This document shows positions 8,216-16,722 of a DNA stretch of 47,085 nt, piece after piece (within the stretch, counting starts at the first letter, position 1; each line of letters starts with the position of its first letter). Made by a program: the position numbers and the translations under genes. The notes beneath the pieces were generated by a model. That model worked only from the letters and a program-made list of their open reading frames with translations. It ran no database searches and was not told the DNA's origin. The stretch is from Pseudomonadales bacterium (lineage in GTDB: Bacteria; Pseudomonadota; Gammaproteobacteria; Pseudomonadales; Azotimanducaceae), in the NCBI GenBank assembly GCA_016779565.1, contig JADHNJ010000017.1, positions 1 to 47,085 on the forward strand, read 5' to 3'.

Positions 8216-8315
8216 GGCCCTTTAGTCGTCGTTGGCCCTTTAACCCTCATTGGCCCTTAAAACGCTTTCGTCCTTAAAATGCTCTGGTCCTTAAAACGTT
8301 CTTTAGTCCTAAAGT
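8216..8315. repeat. Degenerate 17-19-bp repeat array between yciO and trpS
   Basis: Six diverged units share a core like GGCCCTT-TAA or TCCTTAAAA. The cores recur at 8216, 8234, 8252, about 8269, about 8286 and about 8305, giving spacings of 18, 18, 17, 17 and 19 bp. It looks like an older, decayed version of the same kind of process that made the 19-bp array 90 bp away, but the unit sequence is different. Confidence 0.7.
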
Positions 8316-8413
8316 AAGCGCTTCCTGCATAATCTGGCGCCCAAAACTCGACGCACGCCTTTAACCACACCCCGCCTCGAAATTATAACTGGCCCATCGT
8401 GCAAAGTCCTCGT

Positions 8414-9037
8414 TTAAACCCCAAATAGCGCTGGATCTCCTAAACCCTGTCTCAGCACCTCTGGCACTGGTCCCGTTAAATCAACGACCGTCGTCGAATC
8501 CAGACCACCATAACCGCCATCAACCACGATCTCGACTTCGTGCTCGAGAGAAAGACGGATGTCATAGGGATCGTTCAAGGGATACGCCTCCCCGGGCAAC
8601 GATAAGGTAGTAGTTACGATCGGTGCACCAAAATTTTCTAGAATTGATCGGGCGATTGGGTTATCTGGCACCCGCAATCCTATGGTTTTGCGCTTAGGCT
8701 GGATCAATCGTTTGGGCACTAATTTGCTGGCTTCAAGAATAAAGGTAAAAGGCCCGGGGGTTGCCTGTTTGAGCAATCGATAAGAGGGGTTGGGCACCCT
8801 GGCGTAAGATCCCAAATCCGACAAATCGCGACACAACAGGGTAAATTGGTGGTCCTCTGGTAGCTGACGGATGCGACGAAGTCTATCCATGCCGCGCTTA
8901 TTGTCCAGACTACATCCTAGGGCATAACTGGCATCCGTGGGGTAGACAATAACCCCACCTTGCTGGAGGCAAGCAACCACCTGATCGATCAATCTTTTTT
9001 GTGGGTTTTCTGCGTGAATCGTGAAGAATTGCGCCAT
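8414..9037 (-). CDS. yciO: YciO/TsaC-family (Sua5-YciO-YrdC) protein, YciO type
   Basis: A 207-residue YrdC-fold protein. The start MAQFFTIHAENPQKRLI, the segment GGVIVYPTDASYALGC (about 27-42), RIRQLPEDHQFTLLCRDL and KRKTIGLRVPDNPIA closely follow E. coli YciO rather than the t6A enzyme TsaC/YrdC, which is shorter. The family binds ATP and RNA; TsaC makes threonylcarbamoyl-AMP, but the role of YciO is not settled. I set the start at ATG 9037, where the family similarity begins; a longer frame to 9139 adds a non-conserved leader that overlaps the divergent promoter region. In E. coli yciO lies near rluB and yciK, and the same three genes occur in this window. The PHP-domain gene rnm/yciV, usually just upstream, is absent here. 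Confidence 0.93.
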   Translation of the reverse strand: MAQFFTIHAENPQKRLIDQVVACLQQGGVIVYPTDASYALGCSLDNKRGMDRLRRIRQLPEDHQFTLLCRDLSDLGSYARVPNPSYRLLKQATPGPFTFILEASKLVPKRLIQPKRKTIGLRVPDNPIARSILENFGAPIVTTTLSLPGEAYPLNDPYDIRLSLEHEVEIVVDGGYGGLDSTTVVDLTGPVPEVLRQGLGDPALFGV

Positions 9038-9188
9038 GTAGCAATTCTGATACATCGCTACTCCGACCACAACCAATATCAACCTGCGAATCAATCGAAT
9101 CAACCCTGGCAACTCCGATGCCTTCGATGCCGTCGGCAAGCTTCTCCAAATGCGGTATGATCAAGACAAACCCCACCATTGAGGTTCC

Positions 9189-9746
9189 ATGCAACAAGTT
9201 ATTGAGATGGCCGCACCGATCTTATTTTTCGTGTGTTGGATTGTCACTAAAGACATCTTCCTTAGCACTCAGGTGTTAATCGTTGCTGTTTGCTTTCAAG
9301 CAGCTTACGAATTTTGGCGGCACCGCCAATTGAAAACCATGACCAAGGTTTTGTTGGGCAGCGTAATTCTTATGGGCGGTTTAACCATCGCCTTTCGAGA
9401 TGAAACCTTCATTCTCTGGAAACCGACGATCATGAACTGGATCTTTGCTGCTCTGCTGGCTGGTAGCCAGTTGATCTTTCGCAGGTCGATATTAGATACC
9501 CTTCTCGGTCGCCAAGTGCAGCTACCCCCACAAGTCTGGTTCCGTTTGGGTTACGGGTGGGCAATAGGTTTTTTTATCGCGGGGTGCCTAAACCTTTTTG
9601 TCGCCTATCAGTTTAGTCTCGATATATGGATGTCCTACAAACTTTTCGGCGGATTCGCGATCACCCTAATTTATGGCGTGATTACTGTCATTTATCTCAA
9701 TAGAATTGGCTTGGCCAACAATCTCGGTAAAGATTTACCGGAGTAA
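9189..9746 (+). CDS. yciB: YciB/IspZ-family inner membrane protein
   Basis: A 185-residue integral membrane protein with about five or six hydrophobic segments (starting [12 protein letters not shown], later [66 protein letters not shown]). The motif [14 protein letters not shown] and the [13 protein letters not shown] stretch are typical of YciB (also called septation protein A/IspZ). In E. coli YciB interacts with cell elongation and division proteins, but its biochemical activity is unknown. A GAGG ribosome binding site precedes the ATG by about five bases. It is the first gene of a long plus-strand run and is followed four bases later by yciI, an order also seen in other gammaproteobacteria. 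Confidence 0.93.
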   Translation: MQQVIEMAAPILFFVCWIVTKDIFLSTQVLIVAVCFQAAYEFWRHRQLKTMTKVLLGSVILMGGLTIAFRDETFILWKPTIMNWIFAALLAGSQLIFRRSILDTLLGRQVQLPPQVWFRLGYGWAIGFFIAGCLNLFVAYQFSLDIWMSYKLFGGFAITLIYGVITVIYLNRIGLANNLGKDLPE

Positions 9747-9750
9747 CGCT

Positions 9751-10050
9751 ATGCTTTATATCATCATCGGTCGTGATAAACCCGACAGCCTGGCGGCTCG
9801 ATTAGCCGCGAGGCCTGCCCACCTCATCCGGATAGAGACCCTTAAAGATAGCGGCAGACTGGTCATCGGCGGCCCGATGCCGGCAGTTGATAGCGAAAAT
9901 CCCGGAGACGCTGGTTTTGTGGGATCGGTTATCATTGCTGAATTTCCGTCTCTTGAAGACGCATCTGCCTGGGCGGAGGCTGACCCTTACCAAACCGAAG
10001 GCGTTTTTGAATCTCTCGAGGTGCGCCCTTTCAAGCAGGTCCTGCCGTGA
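9751..10050 (+). CDS. yciI: YciI-like protein
   Basis: A 99-residue protein of the YciI family, a ferredoxin-like (dimeric alpha-beta barrel) fold. The N-terminus [20 protein letters not shown], the central [10 protein letters not shown] and the C-terminal [20 protein letters not shown] follow the family pattern, including the conserved histidine in RPAHL and the Asp of DPY thought to form the active site. A related family member catalyses dechlorination of chlorinated phenols, but the general function is unknown. The start ATG at 9751 has a GGAG site nine bases upstream. The stop overlaps the GTG start of the next gene by four bases (GTGA). Confidence 0.93.
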   Translation: MLYIIIGRDKPDSLAARLAARPAHLIRIETLKDSGRLVIGGPMPAVDSENPGDAGFVGSVIIAEFPSLEDASAWAEADPYQTEGVFESLEVRPFKQVLP

Positions 10051-10739
10051 GCACAAGGCAAGCGCCCTTGCGTGTCGCTCTGGCTGCCCTGTTTTTCTGC
10101 GGATCTGTATTGGCAGAGACTGCCTATGTGCGAGACACGCTGTACGTGCCACTGCGCGCTGAGCCCAACAGTGAAGCCGCGCCCGTTCGACAGGCATTAA
10201 AGAGCGGAACCCGGGTCGAAATCTTAAACCCGACCATCGAATCGGGTTACCGCTTGGTGCGATTTCAGGAACCCAACGGCAATACAGTAGATGGATACAT
10301 CCAAACACAATACCTGGTTTCAGAACCTATCGCTCGAGATCAGCTGCGAGCCCTTGAAACCGCGCTCGAAGCGGCCGAGCAAGTCAACAATCTACTTAAA
10401 GCAGAGCTCGATTCAGTCCTCGAGACGCAATCCAATGCCCAAGAAGCTGCGGCTCAAGCAATCGAACGTCTCACACAAACTGAAGATGAGCTTGCTCGCA
10501 TCAAACTTTTGTCATCGGATGCTCAAAATCTTGCAGATCAGCTCGCGCAGGCGCAGAAGCGATTAGAAACCCAATCAGCCACCCTTGTAAAACTCCAGAG
10601 TTCGCAGGCTGAGCGTCGCCAAGAAGCTGAGCAACGATGGTTTTTAATCGGAAGCGGCATTGTTTTTCTCAGTCTGCTTATCGGTTTTTGGGTGAGTAGG
10701 CGGATTTATCATCGTAGTCTTTCAGGCGGCTGGTCTTAA
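10047..10739 (+). CDS. Exported SH3b/coiled-coil membrane protein (YgiM-like)
   Basis: A 230-residue protein with a signal peptide (residues 1 to about 23, ending SVLA before ETAYV), a bacterial SH3 domain (about 25-92, with VPLRAEP, RVEILNP and [10 protein letters not shown]), a long helical region with heptad-like Ala/Glu/Gln/Leu pattern (about 95-200) and one C-terminal transmembrane helix ([17 protein letters not shown], about 200-217) followed by a basic cytoplasmic end. This order matches the TIGR04211/YgiM family of periplasmic SH3 proteins, whose function is not defined; binding to cell-wall material is a common guess. The start is GTG at 10047, overlapping yciI, and the stop overlaps the pdxJ ATG (TAATG). 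Confidence 0.85.
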   Translation: MSTRQAPLRVALAALFFCGSVLAETAYVRDTLYVPLRAEPNSEAAPVRQALKSGTRVEILNPTIESGYRLVRFQEPNGNTVDGYIQTQYLVSEPIARDQLRALETALEAAEQVNNLLKAELDSVLETQSNAQEAAAQAIERLTQTEDELARIKLLSSDAQNLADQLAQAQKRLETQSATLVKLQSSQAERRQEAEQRWFLIGSGIVFLSLLIGFWVSRRIYHRSLSGGWS

Positions 10740-11506
10740 TGACAATTTTAAGCGTCAACTTAAATAAGGTCGCATTGCTAAGGAATTCGCGAGAGACAAC
10801 AATTCCCAGCGTCATAGCAGCGGCAGCGACTTGTATTGAAGCCGGCGCTCAGGGAATTACCGTGCATCCTCGACCCGACCAGCGTCATATTCGTGTCTCG
10901 GACGTTTACGATTTGAGTGAATTTCTAAAAGACTACCCAGACATTGAGTTTAATATCGAAGGTAATCCTCTTGAGGGTCCACGGGACAATGGTTACCCCG
11001 GTTTTATGCGACTCGTTGAAGATGTGCGACCCCATCAGTGCACTCTGGTTCCGGACGACCCAAATCAGCTGACGAGCGATCACGGCTGGGATTTACAAGG
11101 CAATAGCAATGTGCTGGCGCCTTTTCTGGCTGATTTAGAACATTGGGCAGTTCGGTCTAGTGTTTTCCTTGACGCTGACCCCAAACAAGTAGCCTATGCA
11201 CCTCATCTAGGGATTGACCGTTTAGAGCTCTACACTGGTCCGTTTGCAGATCGTTTCGGTCAGCCTGGGGATGCCGACGTATTAAACGACTATATCGAAA
11301 CGGCAAGAATCGCCACCGAACTTGGCATCGGTATTAACGCGGGGCATGATCTCAATCTCAATAACTTACCCACATTCATACGAGCGATCCCAGAACTTAA
11401 AGAGGTTTCGATTGGTCACGCTATCATTGCGGACGCTCTTTGGCTCGGACTTGAAGAGACCATTCATCGCTATCGTCATGCGGTTCAGCCAGAGATCGGG
11501 GTTTAA
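10739..11506 (+). CDS. pdxJ: Pyridoxine 5'-phosphate synthase PdxJ
   Basis: A 255-residue TIM-barrel enzyme that condenses 1-deoxyxylulose 5-phosphate with 3-amino-2-oxopropyl phosphate to give pyridoxine 5'-phosphate, the last ring-forming step of the DXP-dependent vitamin B6 route. Conserved blocks are LSVNLNKVALLRN, the catalytic segment GITVHPRPDQRHI, FNIEGNP, CTLVPDDPNQLTSDHGWD, RLELYTGPFAD, GINAGHDLNLNNL and EVSIGHAIIADAL. Length is close to the E. coli enzyme (243). In many gammaproteobacteria pdxJ follows recO or acpS genes; here it sits in the yciB-yciI operon. Its start shares one base with the stop of the upstream SH3 gene, showing translational coupling. Confidence 0.96.
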   Translation: MTILSVNLNKVALLRNSRETTIPSVIAAAATCIEAGAQGITVHPRPDQRHIRVSDVYDLSEFLKDYPDIEFNIEGNPLEGPRDNGYPGFMRLVEDVRPHQCTLVPDDPNQLTSDHGWDLQGNSNVLAPFLADLEHWAVRSSVFLDADPKQVAYAPHLGIDRLELYTGPFADRFGQPGDADVLNDYIETARIATELGIGINAGHDLNLNNLPTFIRAIPELKEVSIGHAIIADALWLGLEETIHRYRHAVQPEIGV

Positions 11507-11562
11507 CGGATTGACTGGAACCAGTATCATCTACGCCCTCAATTCAACACCTTAGGGTCCCT

Positions 11563-11994
11563 ATGTTTTCAAAATTACTGATTACGCTCATGCTAGCCGC
11601 GCTCACGTCACTGGCGCTTGGGTATCTTGATAACCAATCCTTATCCGTACCTGCGTCACTTCAAGATTGGGGCCGTTTTCTTATCCTCTTTGGCGGTATG
11701 CTTACCGCCGTACTTTTGACCTCAACAACAAGCGCACCTGCTGATGATGAGGACGAGGATGAAGAGACAGCAGAATACGACAGCGATGACTTCGAAGAAG
11801 GCACCGTCAAGTGGTTCAATACTAAAAAGGGCTATGGCTTCATTACCCGCGATCAAGGCGACGACATTTTTGTACACTTTCGCAATATCAAGGGACAAGG
11901 TAGACGAAGCCTTAACGACGGCCAGAAGGTCACCTACGTGGTTATAGAGGGTGATAAAGGCTTGCAAGCAGATCACGTCAGTCCACTGGGGTAA
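11563..11994 (+). CDS. Membrane-anchored cold-shock-domain protein
   Basis: A 143-residue protein with two hydrophobic N-terminal helices (about 4-22, [17 protein letters not shown], and 37-55, [18 protein letters not shown]), a highly acidic linker (about 60-78, DDEDEDEE and DSDDFEE) and a complete C-terminal cold-shock domain (about 79-143). The nucleic-acid-binding motifs are intact: [15 protein letters not shown] (RNP1) and DDIFVHF (RNP2). The topology suggests both termini in the cytoplasm, so the RNA/ssDNA-binding domain would be held at the inner membrane through a flexible acidic arm. The usual CspA is about 70 residues and soluble. Neighbours downstream include YciH, a translation factor. 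The function is inferred only. It is 56 bp after pdxJ and 9 bp before the next gene. Confidence 0.85.
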   Translation: MFSKLLITLMLAALTSLALGYLDNQSLSVPASLQDWGRFLILFGGMLTAVLLTSTTSAPADDEDEDEETAEYDSDDFEEGTVKWFNTKKGYGFITRDQGDDIFVHFRNIKGQGRRSLNDGQKVTYVVIEGDKGLQADHVSPLG

Positions 11995-12003
11995 AGACTC
12001 GCC

Positions 12004-12429
12004 ATGGCCGATGTCTTCCTCTTAGGTAGAACCGAAGATCTTGAACTACTAGCGCCGGACGATTCGCCCGATACCGTCGCGCTATGCTTGCAAACTGGCC
12101 CCCTGGATCAAGAAGCTCGGCTGCCTCTGTATGCGCTTATGCATGGTCTGGTGCTTGAGGATGCCAAAGCCTTTGAATACCTTGCGCATCCCCTTTCAGA
12201 GGTTGGCCCCTTCTTGATGGGTATAGATCCGCGTTTCCCGGCTCAGTTAGCGGATCTTGACGAAGCAGAGCTTGAGACGCTGGTTGAGCACTGGCACGGC
12301 TGTGCCGCTCTCGAAGTGCTCGCAATCGATAGAGACGATCTCAACAAATTCCTGTTCGAGCTTGCTAATCTTTGTAAGATTAGAGACCAAAATCCCGAGC
12401 TAGAATTATTCATCTATTCGGAAGGTTAA
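12004..12429 (+). CDS. Unknown acidic protein between CSD protein and YciH
   Basis: A 141-residue, Leu- and Asp/Glu-rich soluble protein that I do not recognise. It has no signal peptide, no membrane helix and no obvious metal motif; predicted secondary structure looks mainly helical in the second half (LADLDEAELETLVEHWHG, DLNKFLFELANLCKI). Coding status is supported by the tight packing (nine bases after the cold-shock gene, one base before yciH) and by consistent codon use. It may be a lineage-restricted protein working with its neighbours, but there is no direct evidence for a role. Confidence 0.75.
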   Translation: MADVFLLGRTEDLELLAPDDSPDTVALCLQTGPLDQEARLPLYALMHGLVLEDAKAFEYLAHPLSEVGPFLMGIDPRFPAQLADLDEAELETLVEHWHGCAALEVLAIDRDDLNKFLFELANLCKIRDQNPELELFIYSEG

Positions 12430-12430
12430 G

Positions 12431-12769
12431 ATGGCTGTCTATTCCACTGACCAGGGCCGCCTGTGTTCTACTTGTAATCACGCGATTAAAGACTGCCAGT
12501 GCCGAGCGGAAAAAATCCCAACAGGTGCTGCCGGTGAGGTTCGCGTTCATCGTGAAATTAAAGGCCGCAGCGGCAAACCTGTTTCGATTATTAGGGGCCT
12601 TACATTACCGAAAGGCGAGCTCAAACAACTCTGCAAAACGCTTAAGAGAGCCTGCGGGGTCGGAGGTAGCATTATCGGCCAAGATATTTTGATCCAAGGC
12701 GATCAACGTCACAAAATTCTAGAGCTGCTCACCGCAACCGGTATCGACGCCTCTTTGGGTGGCGGCTAA
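12431..12769 (+). CDS. yciH: SUI1/eIF1-family translation factor YciH
   Basis: A 112-residue protein with the SUI1 fold (about 35-112), including KPVSIIRGLTLPKGELKQL and the CGVGGSIIGQDILIQGDQR block that matches eIF1/SUI1. The N-terminal 30 residues carry four cysteines (C12, C15, C22, C24; CxxC-x6-CxC), which suggests a small zinc-binding element. Bacterial YciH can act in start-codon discrimination in vitro, like eIF1/IF3, and is linked in E. coli to stress-time repression of translation. The length is close to the E. coli protein (108). It is placed between an unknown gene and sseA; the stop overlaps the sseA start by one base (TAATG). Confidence 0.95.
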   Translation: MAVYSTDQGRLCSTCNHAIKDCQCRAEKIPTGAAGEVRVHREIKGRSGKPVSIIRGLTLPKGELKQLCKTLKRACGVGGSIIGQDILIQGDQRHKILELLTATGIDASLGGG

Positions 12770-13614
12770 TGAGCCAGCTCATCGACTGCTACGAGCTTCG
12801 GGCAAGCCTTAAAGCGCTCGATAATCTGATCATTTTTGACTGCCGATATGATCTACAGAACCCAGACCTTGGCTTTGTACAATATCAACGAGATCACATA
12901 CCGACCGCTCATTACTTAAATTTGGCCAAGGATTTAAGCGGCCCTCATCACCCTGGGAAAACCGGTCGCCACCCCTTGCCAGACCCTGATGATTTGCGTC
13001 AACGTCTCGGCGACTTAGGCGTGGGACCAGATTCATCCGTCGTTGCCTACGACGACGGCAGCTGCGCCTATGCCTGCAGGCTCTGGTGGCTATTACGTTG
13101 GTTGGGACATGCAAAAGTGTCGGTTTTAGATGGCGGATATCAACGCTGGCAGAGTCTTCGACACCCTGTATCATCATCGGTCTCAACGCCAACACCTCAG
13201 ACCTTACCTCGACGTCAAGACCTCACCCGTCAGGTTAATGCCGAGCAAGTATTAGATCACAGTCCCATCAGAAAACTTATCGATGTGAGAGCACCTAGTC
13301 GCTATCGAGGAGAGGACGAACCTCTCGATCCAGTGGCGGGACATATCCCCGGGGCTCAAAACCTGCCTTTTCTTGAGAACCTAACTGACGGTGTTTTTAA
13401 GACTGCTGATGACCTGGCTATACAATTCGAAGCTTTAGGCTGTCGCCAAACTGACGACATTGTTTGTTATTGCGGCTCGGGGGTGACTGCGACCCAGATG
13501 ATCTTTGCCTTTATCGAAGCCGGGTTTAACGAGCCGGCGCTTTATCCTGGCTCGTGGAGCGATTGGATAACCCAAAGCGACAGGCCCGTTGTTACCGGAG
13601 CCGATCATCGCTAG
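12769..13614 (+). CDS. sseA: 3-Mercaptopyruvate sulfurtransferase-type rhodanese
   Basis: A 281-residue tandem-rhodanese protein, the same length as E. coli SseA. The N-terminal inactive domain (about 1-135, with HIPTAHYLNL and VVAYDDGSCAYACRLWW) is followed by the catalytic domain (about 155-281, with LIDVRAPSRYRGE and AGHIPGAQNLP). The catalytic loop reads CYCGSGVTA with the active Cys at 235. CGSGVTA is the mercaptopyruvate-type loop; classical thiosulfate rhodaneses have CRKGVTA. The enzyme transfers sulfane sulfur from 3-mercaptopyruvate to thiol acceptors. It overlaps mnmC by 26 bases if the TTG start of mnmC is right, and its start is coupled to yciH. Confidence 0.93.
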   Translation: MSQLIDCYELRASLKALDNLIIFDCRYDLQNPDLGFVQYQRDHIPTAHYLNLAKDLSGPHHPGKTGRHPLPDPDDLRQRLGDLGVGPDSSVVAYDDGSCAYACRLWWLLRWLGHAKVSVLDGGYQRWQSLRHPVSSSVSTPTPQTLPRRQDLTRQVNAEQVLDHSPIRKLIDVRAPSRYRGEDEPLDPVAGHIPGAQNLPFLENLTDGVFKTADDLAIQFEALGCRQTDDIVCYCGSGVTATQMIFAFIEAGFNEPALYPGSWSDWITQSDRPVVTGADHR

Positions 13615-15355
13615 GCCGTATCGCACCGAGGCTGCAGCTATTCGGTGGGACGGCCTCTTGCCCACAGCGATTGAATACGATGATAGCTATTGGGGGCAAG
13701 GAAACCCTGCAGAAGAAAAACGCTTTGTATTCCCGCTGCAGCACGACTTAACCCAGAGAGCCAAGGTTTCAGATTTTTTTGTGATTTTGGAACTCGGATT
13801 TGGTTTTGGCCATAATTTCCTGCAGACCCTTACTGAATGGCGCAAAACAGGTTCGACATCACAACTGCATTATATCGCGATAGAACGATCACCGCCCTCT
13901 AAAGCAGTGCTCAAGCAGACCCATGAAAGGCTTGATTCCGAGGGTTGGCAGCGCCTGTTATCTATCTATCCGCCACAGCTTGAAGGATGGTACGTCGTAT
14001 GGCTTGAGCAGAACGTTCGACTTACGTTGATTTTTGAAGATGCCACGACAGCTTTACCGCGTCTAGACGCTAAGGTTGACGCGTTCTATCTCGATGGCTT
14101 TAAACCAAGTTCTAATCCCGCATTGTTTAATCCATTTGTGTTCAATGCCCTGCAAACCCTTGCACAACCTGGCGCGACCGTGAGCAGTTACTCCGTTGCT
14201 GGCACCGTCAAACAAGGGCTCAAAGCCGCAGGCTTTAGCATCGAGAAACGTTCAGGATTTGGCCACAAAAGATCAATGCTGTTTGCCAGTGCGCCTCAAC
14301 AATGGCGAGGACAGCGTTTTTTAAAGCCGCTCACGCAAATTGTCGGAGCTGGCATTGCAGCCCAGTTTTTAGTGCGCAGTTTTGATCGGTTTGGACTTAA
14401 ACCAACGGTTTTCGCCGACCCTAACCATCCTGGCGCTTCAAACCAACCAGTATTCAATATCTATCCTCAAATATCTTTAGATCGCGACCGGCAGTCTGAG
14501 TTTGCTATTGCCGCCAACTACTTTGCTCTAAACAACCTGAGCAACCTAGATCAGACTACATTGTATTGGCAGAGCACCAATGTGCAGAAAACCCAGAAAA
14601 TGGCGCGACTAAGCCAACTACTTCCTGCGGACTATCTTTCTCACGAGGACGGCGCTTTTGCTTATCATCAAGCCGGCACTTGGCGACCGACCGAGCTTGT
14701 TGAGACGCTGCGCGCAAAGATCATTGGCTTTAAAGCTCACGACTCTAATCTAGAACTATTAAATGCCACCGACCAGCGTTGTGCGCCGGCAGCGGTTACC
14801 ATCCTTGCCACTGGCCAAGGCTCAGTGGCGCTCTGCCGATTGCCCCTGAAATCAATTTACGGACAAAGTATTGTCGTCGAGACCCTGCAGCCCCTACCAG
14901 GCCCCTTGATCGGGGATCTCAGCATTACCCCTTTAGGGGAATCGACTTATTTAATTGGTAGTACTTATCGACCAGAGGGCACGCCTGATTTAGGCGAGGC
15001 ATTTCGCACTCAAAGCCTTCTAGAGCGATTAACTGAGCTCGTTGGGGACCAAAAAATTCTGCTAAGACGCGCTCACCAAGGTTATCGGATTGCCCTACCA
15101 GATCGGACGCCAGTGGTTGGCAGGCTACCGATCGGTGCGCTTAAAAACCTTGCCTCATCTACCAAGCTAGCGCCAGGTCTCACGGATGCTTCTGGGTTAA
15201 TGGTCTTAATGGGCCTTGGATCTCACGGCGCGACGCTAGGCCCGCTCGCCGCAGAGGCCATAACAAGCCAGGTAGTCGGCGTCCCAAGCCCTTTGCCTCG
15301 CGACCATCTTCAGTTACTCCGACCCGACCGTTTCTTGAATGCTCTAACCCCTTAG
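13589..15355 (+). CDS. mnmC: Bifunctional tRNA (mnm5s2U34) biosynthesis protein MnmC
   Basis: A 588-residue bifunctional enzyme for the last two steps of 5-methylaminomethyl-2-thiouridine formation at tRNA wobble position 34. Residues 1 to about 235 form the SAM-dependent methyltransferase (FVILELGFGFGHNFLQT, then FYLDGFKPSSNPALFNP and FGHKRSMLFA). From about 245 the FAD-dependent oxidoreductase domain begins with the dinucleotide motif IVGAGIAAQFL and includes FNIYPQISLDRD and IGSTYRPEGTPDL. It is shorter than E. coli MnmC (about 668). The third glycine of the FAD motif is Ala here. No ATG exists near the expected start; TTG at 13589 is chosen, inside the end of sseA, and is uncertain. The stop is one base from the convergent stop of serA. 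Confidence 0.93.
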   Translation: MLPEPIIARPYRTEAAAIRWDGLLPTAIEYDDSYWGQGNPAEEKRFVFPLQHDLTQRAKVSDFFVILELGFGFGHNFLQTLTEWRKTGSTSQLHYIAIERSPPSKAVLKQTHERLDSEGWQRLLSIYPPQLEGWYVVWLEQNVRLTLIFEDATTALPRLDAKVDAFYLDGFKPSSNPALFNPFVFNALQTLAQPGATVSSYSVAGTVKQGLKAAGFSIEKRSGFGHKRSMLFASAPQQWRGQRFLKPLTQIVGAGIAAQFLVRSFDRFGLKPTVFADPNHPGASNQPVFNIYPQISLDRDRQSEFAIAANYFALNNLSNLDQTTLYWQSTNVQKTQKMARLSQLLPADYLSHEDGAFAYHQAGTWRPTELVETLRAKIIGFKAHDSNLELLNATDQRCAPAAVTILATGQGSVALCRLPLKSIYGQSIVVETLQPLPGPLIGDLSITPLGESTYLIGSTYRPEGTPDLGEAFRTQSLLERLTELVGDQKILLRRAHQGYRIALPDRTPVVGRLPIGALKNLASSTKLAPGLTDASGLMVLMGLGSHGATLGPLAAEAITSQVVGVPSPLPRDHLQLLRPDRFLNALTP

Positions 15356-15356
15356 A

Positions 15357-16529
15357 TCACAAGAGTCGCACATTGATGACATCACTGACCGCCGCCAGCT
15401 CAGCCAAAACCTCTGCTGATGGCTCCCCCTCGATATCGATCAAATTGTAAGCGATCTCATCGCGGCTCTTATTGATCATATCGATCACATTGATATTTTG
15501 ATCGGCTAAAATTGACAGCACCTGACCAAGAATTCTGGGCACGTTACGATTAGATAGGGCGATCCTTGATCCAACCGGACTTCGTTCCAAATATAAGTTG
15601 GGGAAATTCACCGAATTTTTGATATTGCCATTGATCAAGAAATCAATCAGCTGATCTGCCGCCATGACCGCACAATTTTCCTCGGCTTCATCGGTACTGG
15701 CGCCTAAATGTGGCGTTGCCAGCACACCAGGTACATCGAACAATTCTGGGTCAGGAAAATCGGAGATGTAATGGGATAATTGTCCTGTTTCTAGCGCTGC
15801 TTTAACAGCCGCTGTATCGACGATTTCGCCTCGTGCAAAATTCAGCAGCACAGTGCCCGGACGGGTATGCGATAACAGAGCCTGATTCACAAGCCCCTGC
15901 GTCGAAGGCAAAGCCGGAACGTGCAAGGTCACTAGATCCGCTTTTGCAAACAGTGCTTCAATGCTGCTCATTCTCTGGACTCGGCTAGATAACCGCCAGG
16001 CTGCATCCACCGATAACGCAGGATCAAAACCGATCACGTCCATACCTAGCGCCAGCGCCACGTCTGCGACCATAGAGCCAATGGCCCCAAGGCCCAACAC
16101 ACCTAACGTTTGCCCCTTAAGCTCTGAACCTTTAAAGGCTTTCTTGCCTGCTTCAACTTCGCTATTTAATGCGGCTTTATCGGACTGGCCGTCTAACTTC
16201 GAGACAAAATCGATACCTTGAACGACTCCGCGCTGGGACAATAGCATCCCTGCAACGACCAACTCCTTGACCGCATTGGCGTTGGCACCAGGGGTGTTGA
16301 AAACCACGATCCCGCGCTCGGTAAATTCAGCAACTGGAATGTTGTTGACGCCGGCGCCAGCCCGACCTACCGCCAGCAGTCCCTCAGTTGCATGGGCCTC
16401 GGTTAACTTAAAGCTTCTCAGTAAAATCGCCTGAGGCAGATTCTGGGAATCCGATAGCGCGAACTGCTCGCTATCAAAACGCCGCAATCCTTTTTCCGAA
16501 ATATTGTTTAGTGTCAAAACCTGAAACAT
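15357..16529 (-). CDS. serA: D-3-phosphoglycerate dehydrogenase (ACT domain)
   Basis: A 390-residue D-2-hydroxyacid dehydrogenase that commits 3-phosphoglycerate to serine biosynthesis. Features in order are the substrate-binding region (VGRAGAGVNNIPV, residues 54-66), the NAD-binding motif GVLGLGAIGSMVAD (about 143-156), the catalytic Arg in LLNFARGEIVD, the Glu region and the catalytic His in ATPHLGASTDEAE. A C-terminal ACT domain (about 320-390, NINVIDMINKSRDEIAYNLIDI) likely binds serine for feedback control. The length matches the short ACT-only form (about 390-410) rather than the 525-residue form. It is transcribed on its own, toward mnmC, with a single base between the two stop codons. 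Confidence 0.93.
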   Translation of the reverse strand: MFQVLTLNNISEKGLRRFDSEQFALSDSQNLPQAILLRSFKLTEAHATEGLLAVGRAGAGVNNIPVAEFTERGIVVFNTPGANANAVKELVVAGMLLSQRGVVQGIDFVSKLDGQSDKAALNSEVEAGKKAFKGSELKGQTLGVLGLGAIGSMVADVALALGMDVIGFDPALSVDAAWRLSSRVQRMSSIEALFAKADLVTLHVPALPSTQGLVNQALLSHTRPGTVLLNFARGEIVDTAAVKAALETGQLSHYISDFPDPELFDVPGVLATPHLGASTDEAEENCAVMAADQLIDFLINGNIKNSVNFPNLYLERSPVGSRIALSNRNVPRILGQVLSILADQNINVIDMINKSRDEIAYNLIDIEGEPSAEVLAELAAVSDVINVRLL

Positions 16530-16722
16530 AGACTAGTGTCCAAATAAAAACGGCCTTATTGTACACCGCCCTTATAGGATTGATTAGGTTTATTCTTTTT
16601 ACGGTCCTTTGGGTTTTTCTAGGTAGGCCCAACGTAATCAAGAACGTTAAAGATCACCTATTCAACAGCCCACCTAGAATGTTCAAGGTAAAACCTTTGA
16701 CAGAACTCTGCGCGCCGAAGAC

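Noticed and set aside
13589-13640. MnmC as a pseudogene because no ATG start exists
   Set aside because: Both domains are intact and the frame is open; a TTG start inside sseA with translational coupling is a simple explanation.
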